Source: Actinomadura macrotermitis (GTDB taxonomy: Bacteria > Actinomycetota > Actinomycetes > Streptosporangiales > Streptosporangiaceae). From it: a stretch of 64,000 nucleotides of DNA. How positions within the stretch are numbered: position 1 is the first letter of the stretch; the number at the start of each line of letters is the position of its first letter. The notes beneath the pieces were generated by a model, which was not told where the DNA came from, made no database searches, and worked only from the letters and a program-made list of their open reading frames with translations. Shown in pieces: positions 1 through 10,085 of this stretch. The stretch is from the NCBI RefSeq assembly GCF_009604375.1, contig NZ_WEGH01000006.1, forward strand, positions 248,001-312,000, written 5' to 3'. Made by a program: the position numbers and the translations under genes.

Positions 1-97
1 ACTCCCCGTAGGTGACCGGCGCGGCGCCGCCGAGGACCGCCGGGCGGTCCGGGTCACCGGCCGCGATCTCGTAGAAGCTGACTCCCTGGACGCCCAT
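1..97 (-). CDS. Acyl-CoA synthetase / AMP-binding enzyme, 5' end only
   Basis: Only the first 32 codons lie in the window; the gene runs off the left edge. The peptide begins MGVQGVSFYEIAAGDPDRPA and continues to a VTYGE segment. This is the usual opening of acyl-CoA ligases, where an aligned D-R-P-A-V is followed by a strand leading into T-Y-x-E-L. An AAGGAG ribosome site lies six bases before the ATG, which fixes the start. The family activates carboxylic acids to acyl-CoA through an acyl-adenylate in the cytoplasm. The substrate cannot be told from this fragment. It diverges from the vWA protein gene, with about 170 bp between them. Confidence 0.6.
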   Translation of the reverse strand, partial: MGVQGVSFYEIAAGDPDRPAVLGGAAPVTYGE

Positions 98-180
98 ATG
101 CGGCTCCTTGCGAGGTGGATCTCGCCCCATGGGAACCGTGCACCGCCGCCGCGTCAAGGGGCCGCTTTCGTGAAACGGCA

Positions 181-209
181 CTGTCCGGCGGGTCTCCGCT
201 TCGTATAGT
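181..209 (+). promoter_or_regulatory. Possible promoter of the vWA/solute-binding gene pair
   Basis: A good -10 box TATAGT lies at 204-209. A weak -35 match, CTGTCC, sits 17 bp upstream at 181-186. It would give a leader of about 50 nt before the ATG at 267. The rest of the 98-266 gap shows nothing else recognisable. Inferred from sequence only. Confidence 0.35.
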
Positions 210-266
210 GGAGATCACGCCCGGGGGGCCGAGGTCAGTGGCGACACGGCGTTAGGGGCCCTAGAG

Positions 267-2309
267 ATGAGCGCACCTGGCAGCAGCGGAGAGCAGCAGT
301 CCCCGCCTCCCGGGGAGGTCTGGCTCCGCAGGCTGATGCAGGTGCTGATCCTCGACGTGTGCTCCAGCGTGGTGATCGGCCTGGCCCTGACGGTGTTCCG
401 CGGCACGCTGTGGCTGAACGTCGCGGGCGCGCTCGTGGTGCTCGCCGCGCTCACCGGCGCCCTGTTCTACTTCCAGCCCGAATTAGCGCGCCGGCTCCTG
501 GAGCGCGCGGTGGCGGCGCTGCGCTGGGCCGGCTCGGCCGCGGTGTGGACGCTGCTCGGCGCGGCGGCGATGACGGCCGTCCTGCTCGCGGTGCTCGGCG
601 TGCTCGGGCTGCGCGACGCCGGCCGTCCGTGCGGTCAGCCGCTCGGGCTGCGGGTGCTCACCGGCCCGGAGATGCTCACCCCGCTGCGCGACGCCGCCGC
701 CGCGTTCGTCGACGGCCGCCGGCGCCACGGCTGCCGCCGCTACACGGTGGACGTCGTGCCCGAGGCCGGACCGGTCCCGGTCTACGACGGGTTCACCGGC
801 CTGTGGAAGCGCGGCGAGTCGGCCGACAGCCGACGCCTGTACGGGCCACAGCCCGACGTGTGGGTCCCCGCCGCCGGGTCGGAGTACGACTTCGTCCCCA
901 AAAGCCGCAACCAAGCCGCGCCCGGCGGTGACCTGCGGTTCGTGCGCGGCCCGTCGCTCGGCACCTCCCCCATGGTCCTCGCGCTGTTCCCGCGCGCGCA
1001 CCGGAACGTGACCGACACCAACGCGCCGCTGCTGGCACCGAGCATCAAGGAACTGCTCGACCGGATCGCCCGCGACGCCGGGCGGCGGCGCGGCATCGCC
1101 CGGCCGGTGCCCGAGACCTCCACCCCGGCACTGCTGGCCACCCCGGCGCTCTACGACGCCGACCCGGCCACCCCGCCCGCCGCCGACGAGCGCGCGGCGA
1201 GCCCCGGCGACCTGGTCGCGCCCGACGCGGTGTCGCTGCTCTGCCGGTTCCGCGAGCAGGCCGCGCGGGGCCTGGACCCGCCGGAGGACGTCACGGTGCT
1301 CGTGCCCGAGCAGGCCCTCTACGACTACGACATGGGGCGGCCCCTCGGCGACCGCTGCGGGCCCGCCTCCCCCGACTCGTTCGTGTCGGCCAAGTGGCGC
1401 CTCTACCCCTACTACGCCCCCGGCCTGCCGACGCTCGACCACCCGTTCGTGCAGGTCAAGTGGCGCGGGCAGGACACTGCGGCGCGCGACGCGGCCGTCC
1501 GCGACCTGCGGGACTGGCTGGTCCGCCACCCGCTGACCGCACAGGGCCTGCGCGACGACCACGGCGAGTTCCCCCTTCAGGACGACTCCGGCGAGCAGCG
1601 GCTGGCCGGGCTGCAGCGGCTCGTCGGCGAGCATGTCCTGCCCTACCAGGTGAAGCTCGCCACGCCCATCGACGTGCAGGGCGCCCTGGACCGCATCAGC
1701 GAGGCCCGGCCGAAGGTGTCGGTGTCGCTGCTGCTGGACCTGTCGGGGTCGATGGGCGGGTCGGCCGAGGGCGGCGGCAGCCGCCTGGCACGCGGGACCT
1801 CGTTCCTGCAGAGCCTCGTCGCCCAACTCCAGGCCAACGACCGGATCGAGTTGCGGACCTTCTCCAGTGCCGCTCCCCCGCACGATCGCGCGGCGTTCGG
1901 CAACGTGCCCGACGACAGCGCCAGGCCGGATCAGAAGGCGCTGGTGACCGGCCGCCTGCAGGCGCTCACGTCCGGCGGCTCCGATCGTTCGCTCGCCGAC
2001 GCGATCGAGGACGCCGACCCGCCGGCCGGCCGCCGCCACCTGGTCCTGCTCACCGACGGGCAGGTGCCCGCCACCAATCCAGACCTGGACGAGCGGGCCG
2101 CGCGTCTGGCCGGGGCGTTCCGCAACAAGCACCCCGACCTGCGCCTGACGGTCGTGGTCGCCGGCCCGGCGGGCTGCGGTGCCGGGCCGGCCCGGCGGAT
2201 CGCCGCCGCGCTGGCCCGGCGCGGCGAGCGGTCCTGCGTCGCGCTGACCGGCGCGCCCGAGCAGGAGCAGGCGGCGCAGCTGCTGGCGGGACTGCGGGGA
2301 GGACGGTGA
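267..2309 (+). CDS. Membrane-anchored solute-binding-like and vWA domain protein
   Basis: The 680-residue protein begins with hydrophobic segments near residues 23-45, 47-68 and 90-112. A periplasmic-binding-protein-like region follows (GLRVLTGPEML, then VWVPAAGSEYDFV), and then a C-terminal von Willebrand A domain. The MIDAS motif DLSGSMGGS is near residue 490 and the later LLTDGQVP strand is intact, so divalent-metal ligand binding is likely. The family acts at the outer face of the membrane and no enzymatic function is known. The stop overlaps the start of the next solute-binding gene (TGATG), so the two are probably translationally coupled. The ribosome site before the ATG is weak. The role of the pair is unknown. 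Confidence 0.75.
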   Translation: MSAPGSSGEQQSPPPGEVWLRRLMQVLILDVCSSVVIGLALTVFRGTLWLNVAGALVVLAALTGALFYFQPELARRLLERAVAALRWAGSAAVWTLLGAAAMTAVLLAVLGVLGLRDAGRPCGQPLGLRVLTGPEMLTPLRDAAAAFVDGRRRHGCRRYTVDVVPEAGPVPVYDGFTGLWKRGESADSRRLYGPQPDVWVPAAGSEYDFVPKSRNQAAPGGDLRFVRGPSLGTSPMVLALFPRAHRNVTDTNAPLLAPSIKELLDRIARDAGRRRGIARPVPETSTPALLATPALYDADPATPPAADERAASPGDLVAPDAVSLLCRFREQAARGLDPPEDVTVLVPEQALYDYDMGRPLGDRCGPASPDSFVSAKWRLYPYYAPGLPTLDHPFVQVKWRGQDTAARDAAVRDLRDWLVRHPLTAQGLRDDHGEFPLQDDSGEQRLAGLQRLVGEHVLPYQVKLATPIDVQGALDRISEARPKVSVSLLLDLSGSMGGSAEGGGSRLARGTSFLQSLVAQLQANDRIELRTFSSAAPPHDRAAFGNVPDDSARPDQKALVTGRLQALTSGGSDRSLADAIEDADPPAGRRHLVLLTDGQVPATNPDLDERAARLAGAFRNKHPDLRLTVVVAGPAGCGAGPARRIAAALARRGERSCVALTGAPEQEQAAQLLAGLRGGR

Positions 2310-3658
2310 TGGCGGTGCGCTGGTACCGGGGCCGCACGTCCTGGTTCTGCTTTGCCGCAAGCGCGCTCGCGGTGCTGCTCGTCGCTTTGTGGATGCGGTT
2401 CCAGTCCCACGCGGACTACTCCGCGATGGCCGCCGACTGCCACCGCGACGACCTGGTCGTCGCGGGCGGTGACGACGTCAGCCTGAACAATCAGCGCCGC
2501 GCCCTGATCAAGCAGTGGAACACCACCCGCGACGCGCGGGGGCGGCCGCACCCGCACGCGACGATGGTGGAGGTGTCGCCCTCGACCGACCTGCAGCACA
2601 GCCAGCTGAAGGCGGTGCTGGAGTCGGGCGGCTGCGGCTACGACGTGCTGATCATGGACAACATCTGGACCGCGCAGTTCGCCGACGCCGGATACCTGCG
2701 GCCGCTGACCGGCCTCGGCGACCTCGCCGACTTCTTTCCCGCGGCCCTGCGCACCGGCGAGCGCCACGGCGTCCGGTACGCGGTCCCGTTCAACCTCGAT
2801 GTCGGGCTGCTGTACTACCGCGACGGCGTGACGCCCCCGCCCACCTGGGGCGCGCTGCTGGCGGGCGGGTTCGTCACCCATCTGGCCGGCGAGGGCCTGA
2901 CGGTCAACGCGCTGGAGACGGTGTGGAACGAGGGCGGCACCGACCTGCTCACCGGCGACCGCGAGCCGTCCGAGCAGGAGCTGCGCCGTGTCGTCCACCC
3001 GGCGCTGCAGCGGCTGGCCGAGCAGGTCCGCGGGCCGCTGCGCGACGCGCGGCAGCGCGACGAGCAGGCCGCGATCGAGGCGTTCGCGGGAGGCGCGCAG
3101 CTCATGCGCAACTGGCCCTACGCCTACTCCGCGCTCGCCACCGAGCCGCGGATGCGCGGCGGCGACCGGCTGCTGTTCGCCGCGGCGGCGCCGCCCGGCC
3201 GCACCGTCCTCGGCGGCCAGAACCTCGCGGTGGCGGCGCGCTCGCCGAACCCCGGCCCCGCCCGCGACCTGATCGCGTTCCTGACCGGCACCGACGCGCA
3301 GCGGATGCTGTTCTCCTGCGGCGGGTTCGCGCCCGCCCGCTACTCGGCGCTCGGCCTGTCGCCGGCGCGGCACGCCCCCGGCGACGTCACGGCGCGGACC
3401 TGCGCGCAGCTGACGGGGCAGACGCCCGCGCGCGGCGACGGCGACCTGCCGCGCCAGGACCAGCTCACCGAGTTCGGGCAGACCCTCGTGCGCGCCCTCG
3501 CGCAGGCGCAGCCCCGCCCCGAGACGCCGTACTACACCACGTTCACCGCCACGTTCCGTGACTGCGTCCGCAAGATGCTGGACGGCCCCGGCCCGGACGC
3601 CGCGACGTTCGCCAAGGCGGTGCGCAGCTCCCTGGACGGCCGTACCGCGTCCTGTTAG
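2309..3658 (+). CDS. Membrane-anchored extracellular solute-binding protein
   Basis: The 449-residue protein has one N-terminal membrane segment (about residues 10-29, WFCFAASALAVLLVALWMRF) with no lipobox cysteine. It therefore looks tethered by a signal anchor rather than secreted as a lipoprotein. The body resembles ABC sugar-type binding proteins: a first strand DDLVVAGGDD, a CGYDVLIMDNIWTAQFADAG segment, and a C-terminal region typical of the MalE-like fold. No permease or ATPase genes are adjacent, so it probably works with the co-translated vWA protein rather than a transporter. I chose the ATG at 2309 because it overlaps the upstream stop. Its 3' end overlaps the convergent TetR gene by four bases. 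Confidence 0.75.
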   Translation: MAVRWYRGRTSWFCFAASALAVLLVALWMRFQSHADYSAMAADCHRDDLVVAGGDDVSLNNQRRALIKQWNTTRDARGRPHPHATMVEVSPSTDLQHSQLKAVLESGGCGYDVLIMDNIWTAQFADAGYLRPLTGLGDLADFFPAALRTGERHGVRYAVPFNLDVGLLYYRDGVTPPPTWGALLAGGFVTHLAGEGLTVNALETVWNEGGTDLLTGDREPSEQELRRVVHPALQRLAEQVRGPLRDARQRDEQAAIEAFAGGAQLMRNWPYAYSALATEPRMRGGDRLLFAAAAPPGRTVLGGQNLAVAARSPNPGPARDLIAFLTGTDAQRMLFSCGGFAPARYSALGLSPARHAPGDVTARTCAQLTGQTPARGDGDLPRQDQLTEFGQTLVRALAQAQPRPETPYYTTFTATFRDCVRKMLDGPGPDAATFAKAVRSSLDGRTASC

Positions 3659-4221
3659 GCGGCCAGGGCGGCCCGCGCCATCGCGTGCAGCAGTTCCGCC
3701 ATCTCCGCCCGGTCCAGCCCGGCGGCGCTGTGGGGGGTGGAGTTCAGCAGCCCGAAGCAGGCGTGCACGGCCGCACGGGTGCGCTCGCCGGGGCCGTCCG
3801 GGCGCAGCCGGCGCAGCACCCGCACCCACTCCTCCACGTACGCGCGCTGGATGCTGCGGATGCGGTGGCGCTGCGGCTCGGGCACGTTGTCCAGCTCGCG
3901 CTCGTGCACGGTGATCAGCGCCGGGTTGTCCAGCGCGAACGCGATGTGCCCGCGCAGCAGGGCGTCCAGGGCCGCCTCGGGGTCGGCCGCGGCGGCGCGG
4001 CGGGCGCCGTCGTCGCGCAGCCGCTCGCTGATGTCCAGCAGCATTTCGGCGAGTACCGCCTCCTTGCCGCGGAAATGCCGGTAGAGGGCGGGACCGGTGA
4101 GGCCGACGGCCCGGCCGAGGTCGCCGATCGACACGCCGTGGAAGCCGCGGCGGGCGAACAGCTCGGCGGCGGCGCCGAGGATCTCGGCCCGCCTCGGGGA
4201 CACGCTGGCCACATCGGTCAT
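3655..4221 (-). CDS. TetR-family regulator of the leucine/isovalerate operon
   Basis: This is a 188-residue TetR protein. The N-terminal helix-turn-helix spans about residues 8-55 (ILGAAAELFARRGFHGVSIGDL, then GLTGPALYRHFRGKEAVL), and the C-terminus is a ligand domain. It diverges from the acyl-CoA carboxylase operon, and two inverted repeats lie in the 74-bp gap. The simplest reading is a repressor of itself and of the catabolic operon, relieved by an acyl-CoA intermediate. The family assignment is secure. The target and ligand are inferred from position. Confidence 0.85.
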   Translation of the reverse strand: MTDVASVSPRRAEILGAAAELFARRGFHGVSIGDLGRAVGLTGPALYRHFRGKEAVLAEMLLDISERLRDDGARRAAAADPEAALDALLRGHIAFALDNPALITVHERELDNVPEPQRHRIRSIQRAYVEEWVRVLRRLRPDGPGERTRAAVHACFGLLNSTPHSAAGLDRAEMAELLHAMARAALAA

Positions 4222-4241
4222 GCCCGAAGTGTAGACGGCCG

Positions 4242-4284
4242 ATGTTAATGATGGTTAACATCGCGTTGTTAACGACCGTTAACA
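4242..4284. promoter_or_regulatory. Two TetR-type operator dyads
   Basis: Dyad 1 (4242-4261) has arms ATGTTAA and TTAACAT around a 6-bp spacer. Dyad 2 (4267-4284) has arms TGTTAACG and CGTTAACA around 2 bp. Their centres are 24 bp apart. Both share a GTTAAC core and lie between the divergent TetR and carboxylase starts, so one regulator could cover both promoters. The AT-rich core stands out against the surrounding GC-rich DNA. Confidence 0.65.
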
Positions 4285-4295
4285 GGGAAGGGACC

Positions 4296-5900
4296 ATGAC
4301 CGGACCTGAGCTGGGCACCCGCGCCGACCCCGCGAGCGAGGCGTTCAAGCAGAACACCGCGCACAACGAGGCCCTCGCGGCCGAGCTGCGCGACCGCGTC
4401 GACCGGGCCGGGCGCGGCGGGCCCGAGCGGTCCCGCGAGCGGCACGTGGCGCGCGGCAAGCTGCTGCCCCGCGACCGGGTGGACACCCTGCTCGACCCGG
4501 GCTCGCCGTTCCTGGAGCTGTCGCCGCTCGCGGCCACCGGCATGTACGGCGACGAGGCGCCCGGCGCGGGGATCATCACCGGCGTCGGCCGGGTCGCCGG
4601 CCGCGAGTGCGTGATCGTGGCCAACGACGCCACCGTCAAGGGCGGCACCTACTACCCGGTGACGGTGAAGAAGCACCTGCGCGCGCAGGAGGTGGCGCTG
4701 CACAACCGGCTGCCGTGCGTGTACCTGGTCGACTCCGGCGGCGCGTTCCTGCCGAAGCAGGACGAGGTGTTCCCCGACCGCGAGCACTTCGGCCGCATCT
4801 TCTACAACCAGGCCACCATGTCGGCGCGCGGCATCCCGCAGATCGCCGCCGTGCTCGGCTCGTGCACCGCGGGCGGCGCCTACGTCCCGGCGATGAGCGA
4901 CGAGGCCGTCATCGTGCGCGGCCAGGGCACCATCTTCCTCGGCGGCCCGCCGCTGGTGAAGGCCGCGACCGGCGAGGTCGTCACGGCCGAGGAGCTCGGC
5001 GGCGGCGAGCTGCACTCGCGCACCTCCGGCGTCACCGACCACCTGGCCGAGAACGACGCGCACGCGCTGCGCGTCGTCCGCGACATCGTCGGCACCCTCG
5101 GCCCGCGCGAGCCGCGCCCCTGGGAGACCGCGCCGCCGCAGGAGCCCGCGGTGGACCCGGCCGAGCTGTACGGGGTCGTCCCGCCCGACCCGCGCACCCC
5201 CTACGACGTGCGCGAGGTCATCGCGCGGATCGTGGACGGCAGCCGCTTCCAGGAGTTCAAGAAGGAGTACGGCGCGACGCTGGTCACCGGCTTCGCCCGC
5301 ATCCACGGCCACCCGGTCGGGATCGTCGCCAACAACGGCATCCTGTTCGGCGAGTCGGCGCAGAAGGGCGCGCACTTCATCGAGCTGTGCGACCGCCGCT
5401 CGGTGCCGCTGGTGTTCCTGCAGAACATCACCGGGTTCATGGTCGGCCGCGAGTACGAGGCGGGCGGCATCGCCAAGCACGGCGCCAAGATGGTCACCGC
5501 CGTGTCCTGCGCGCGGGTGCCGAAGTTCACCGTCGTCATCGGCGGCTCGTTCGGCGCCGGCAACTACGCCATGTGCGGCCGCGCCTATTCGCCGCGTTTC
5601 CTGTGGATGTGGCCGAACGCGCGGATCTCGGTGATGGGCGGCGAGCAGGCCGCCAGCGTGCTGGCCACCGTCCGCCGCGACCAGCTCGGCGACGAGTGGA
5701 GCGCGGAGGCCGAGGAGGAGTTCAAGGCGCCGATCCGCGAGCAGTACGAGGCGCAGGGCAACCCGTACTACTCGACGGCGCGCCTGTGGGACGACGGCGT
5801 GATCGACCCGCGCGACACCCGGCGCGTGCTGGGCCTCGGCCTGTCGGTCGCCGCGAACGCACCGCTGGAGCCGGTCGGCTACGGCGTCTTCCGGATGTGA
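4296..5900 (+). CDS. mccB: Methylcrotonyl-CoA carboxylase, carboxyltransferase (beta) subunit
   Basis: The 534-residue protein is the carboxyltransferase of a biotin-dependent acyl-CoA carboxylase; it moves CO2 from carboxybiotin to the acyl-CoA. Crotonase-fold motifs are present: LVDSGGAFLPKQDEVFPDREHFGRI in the N-half, and FLQNITGFMVGREYEAGGIAKHGAKMV with VIGGSFGAGNYAMCGRAY in the C-half. These are characteristic of MccB and its relatives rather than PccB. The alpha subunit and HMG-CoA lyase genes downstream support methylcrotonyl-CoA as substrate (leucine catabolism). I chose the ATG at 4296, preceded by GGGAAGGG. An in-frame ATG at 4242 lies inside the operator and is unlikely to be used. 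Confidence 0.85.
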   Translation: MTGPELGTRADPASEAFKQNTAHNEALAAELRDRVDRAGRGGPERSRERHVARGKLLPRDRVDTLLDPGSPFLELSPLAATGMYGDEAPGAGIITGVGRVAGRECVIVANDATVKGGTYYPVTVKKHLRAQEVALHNRLPCVYLVDSGGAFLPKQDEVFPDREHFGRIFYNQATMSARGIPQIAAVLGSCTAGGAYVPAMSDEAVIVRGQGTIFLGGPPLVKAATGEVVTAEELGGGELHSRTSGVTDHLAENDAHALRVVRDIVGTLGPREPRPWETAPPQEPAVDPAELYGVVPPDPRTPYDVREVIARIVDGSRFQEFKKEYGATLVTGFARIHGHPVGIVANNGILFGESAQKGAHFIELCDRRSVPLVFLQNITGFMVGREYEAGGIAKHGAKMVTAVSCARVPKFTVVIGGSFGAGNYAMCGRAYSPRFLWMWPNARISVMGGEQAASVLATVRRDQLGDEWSAEAEEEFKAPIREQYEAQGNPYYSTARLWDDGVIDPRDTRRVLGLGLSVAANAPLEPVGYGVFRM

Positions 5901-5908
5901 GGGTGGAG

Positions 5909-7857
<1,949 letters not shown>

Positions 7858-7858
<1 letters not shown>

Positions 7859-8775
7859 TGGAGGTACCGCTGCCCGGCCTGCCCGAGCGGGTGACGATCT
7901 ACGAGGTGGGGCCGCGCGACGGCCTGCAGAACGAGAAGGCCGTCGTCCCGGTCGAGGTCAAGGCCGAGTTCGTCGCCCGGCTCGCGGGCGCGGGCCTGCG
8001 CACCATCGAGACGACGAGCTTCGTGCACCCCAAGTGGGTGCCCCAGCTCGCCGACGCCGAGGACCTGCTCGCCGCGCTGCCGCCGTCCGGCGGAGCGCCG
8101 CGCCCGGTGCTGGTGCCGAACGAGCGCGGGCTGGACCGGGCGCTCGCCAACGGCGTCACCGAGATCGCCATCTTCGGCAGCGCCACCGAGACGTTCGCCC
8201 GGCGCAACCTGAACCGGACCGTCGACGAGTCCATCGCGATGTTCGAGCCGGTCGTCGCCCGCGCACGCGCAGAAGGCCTCTGGGTGCGCGCGTACGTGTC
8301 GATGGTGTGCGGCGACCCATGGGAGGGCGACGTCCCGATCGAGCAGGTGGTGTCGGTCTCGTCCCGCCTGATGGACCTCGGCTGCTCCCAGCTCAGCCTC
8401 GGCGACACCATCGGCGTCGGCACCCCGGGCCAGGTGACCGCGCTGATCGAGGCGCACGTCGCGGCCGGGATCGGCACCGACCGGCTCGCGGTGCACTTCC
8501 ACGACACCTACGGGCAGGCGCTCGCCAACACCCTGGCGGCGCTGCGCGCGGGCGTCACCACCGTCGACGCGTCGGCGGGCGGCCTCGGCGGCTGCCCCTA
8601 CGCCGAGTCGGCGACCGGCAACCTCGCCACCGAGGACCTGGTCTGGATGCTGAACGGACTCGGCATCGACACCGGCGTGGACCTCGCCAAACTCGCCGCC
8701 ACCAGTCAGTGGATGGCCGGGCGGCTGGGCCGGCCGAGCCCCTCCCGCGTCGTCCAGGCGCTCGCACCCCCGTGA
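7858..8775 (+). CDS. Hydroxymethylglutaryl-CoA lyase
   Basis: The 305-residue DRE-TIM-type aldolase is predicted to cleave HMG-CoA to acetoacetate and acetyl-CoA, the last step of leucine breakdown. It shows the N-terminal EVGPRDGLQNEK metal/substrate motif, the FVHPKWVPQLAD segment, HFHDTYGQALAN, and the family signature GGLGGCPYAESATGN with its catalytic-loop cysteine. Its ATG overlaps the stop of the alpha subunit (TGATG). The enoyl-CoA hydratase needed between carboxylase and lyase is not in this operon and must be encoded elsewhere. Confidence 0.88.
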
Positions 8776-8895
8776 GCCGGCGCGCGCGGCCTGGACTGAG
8801 GAGCGCCGGGAGCGCAGCGACCAGAGCGACGAGGGAAGGCCGCGCGAAGGACGCCGGCGAACCGGAGCGCCAACGGCGCGACCATGAACAGGAGT
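8776..8895. other. Purine-rich, repetitive spacer inside the operon
   Basis: This 120-bp gap separates the lyase from the acyl-CoA dehydrogenase in an otherwise tightly packed operon. It holds degenerate short repeats of GAGCG/GGAGCGC type (GGAGCGCCGGGAGCGCAGCG, then CAGAGCGACGAGG, then GGAGCGCC). No ORF or clear terminator is visible. It may be a dispersed intergenic repeat of this genome, which cannot be tested here. Confidence 0.3.
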
Positions 8896-8899
8896 AATG

Positions 8900-10048
8900 A
8901 TGATCGACTTCACGCTCACCGACGAGCAGGAAGAGCTGCGGAGCACGGTCGAGCGGTTCGCCCGTGAGAGCGTCGCGCCGGTGATCGGCGACCTGTACGA
9001 GCGCGGCGAGTTCCCGTACGAGATCGTCGCCGCGATGGGCAAGATGGGGCTGTTCGGCCTGCCGTTCCCCGAGGAGCACGGCGGCATGGGCGGCGACTAC
9101 TTCGCCCTCTGCCTGGCGCTGGAGGAGCTGGCCCGGGTCGACTCCTCGGTCGCCGTCACGCTGGAGGCCGGCGTCTCGCTCGGCGCGATGCCGATCTACC
9201 GGTTCGGCACCGAGGAGCAGAAGGCGCGGCTGCTGCCGTCGCTGCTGTCGGGCGAGAGGCTGGCGGCGTTCGGCCTCACCGAGCCCGGCGGCGGCTCGGA
9301 CGTGCCCGGCGGCATGCGCACCACGGCCCGCCTGGATGGCGACCACTGGGTGATCAACGGCTCGAAGTCGTTCATCACCAACTCCGGCACCGACATCACC
9401 TCCTTCGTGACGGTCACCGCCTACAGCGGCGAGCGGGAGATCTCCACGATCATCGTCCCGAACGGCACGCCGGGCTTCACCGTCGGCAAGAAGTACTCCA
9501 AGGTCGGCTGGTCGGCGTCCGACACCCACGAGCTGTCCTTCGACGACGTGCGCGTCCCGGCCGAGAACCTGGTCGGCGAGCGCGGCCGCGGCTACGCCCA
9601 GTTCCTGCGCATCCTGGACGAGGGCCGCATCGCGATCGCGGCGCTGTCGGTCGGCCTCGCGCAGGGCTGCGTGGACGAGTGCCTGCGTTACGTCCGCGAG
9701 CGCGCCGCGTTCGGCAAGGAGATCGGCCGCTACCAGGCCATCCAGTTCAAGGTCGCCGACATGGAGGTCCGCGCGCACACCGCCCGCCTGGCCTACTACG
9801 CCGCCGCCGCGAAGCTGCTGGCGGGCGAGCCGTTCAAGAAGGAGGCGGCGATCGCCAAGCTGGTCGCCTCCAACGCCGCCATGGACAACGCCCGCGACGC
9901 CACCCAGATCTTCGGCGGCTACGGCTTCATGAACGAGTACGCGGTCGGCCGCTTCTACCGCGACGCCAAGATCCTGGAGGTGGGCGAGGGCACCTCGGAG
10001 GTGCAGCGGATGCTCATCGCGCGCGCCCTCGGCCTGCCGAACGGCTGA
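8900..10048 (+). CDS. Acyl-CoA dehydrogenase (short/branched-chain type)
   Basis: The 382-residue flavoprotein would oxidise an acyl-CoA to the trans-2-enoyl-CoA and pass electrons to ETF. Family motifs include AFGLTEPGGGSDVPG, WVINGSKSFITNSGTDI, the ERAAFGKEIGRYQAIQFK segment and the C-terminal GGYGFMNEYAVGRFYRDAKI, then GEGTSEVQ. The operon suggests isovaleryl-CoA. However, the glutamate in GEGT sits where most family members keep their catalytic base, and isovaleryl-CoA dehydrogenases usually carry a small residue there. A related short or branched acyl-CoA is therefore equally possible. I preferred the second ATG (8900) because AGGAG lies five bases upstream. Confidence 0.85.
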   Translation: MIDFTLTDEQEELRSTVERFARESVAPVIGDLYERGEFPYEIVAAMGKMGLFGLPFPEEHGGMGGDYFALCLALEELARVDSSVAVTLEAGVSLGAMPIYRFGTEEQKARLLPSLLSGERLAAFGLTEPGGGSDVPGGMRTTARLDGDHWVINGSKSFITNSGTDITSFVTVTAYSGEREISTIIVPNGTPGFTVGKKYSKVGWSASDTHELSFDDVRVPAENLVGERGRGYAQFLRILDEGRIAIAALSVGLAQGCVDECLRYVRERAAFGKEIGRYQAIQFKVADMEVRAHTARLAYYAAAAKLLAGEPFKKEAAIAKLVASNAAMDNARDATQIFGGYGFMNEYAVGRFYRDAKILEVGEGTSEVQRMLIARALGLPNG

Positions 10049-10053
10049 GCGGG

Positions 10054-10080
10054 GGCCGGGCGGCGCCGCGCCGCCCGGCC
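10054..10080. terminator. Hairpin between convergent genes
   Basis: An 11-bp perfect GC stem, GGCCGGGCGGC with GCCGCCCGGCC, surrounds a 5-nt loop. It lies between the stops of the acyl-CoA dehydrogenase and the amidase. There is no T-run, as is common in actinomycetes. It could serve both directions. Confidence 0.6.
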
Positions 10081-10085
10081 TCGCC

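Noticed and set aside
1931..4648. 905-codon minus-strand open frame
   Set aside because: It lies opposite two well-supported genes and partly covers the TetR gene in another frame. Its composition (runs of R, G, P, A) is the usual shadow of GC-rich coding DNA.
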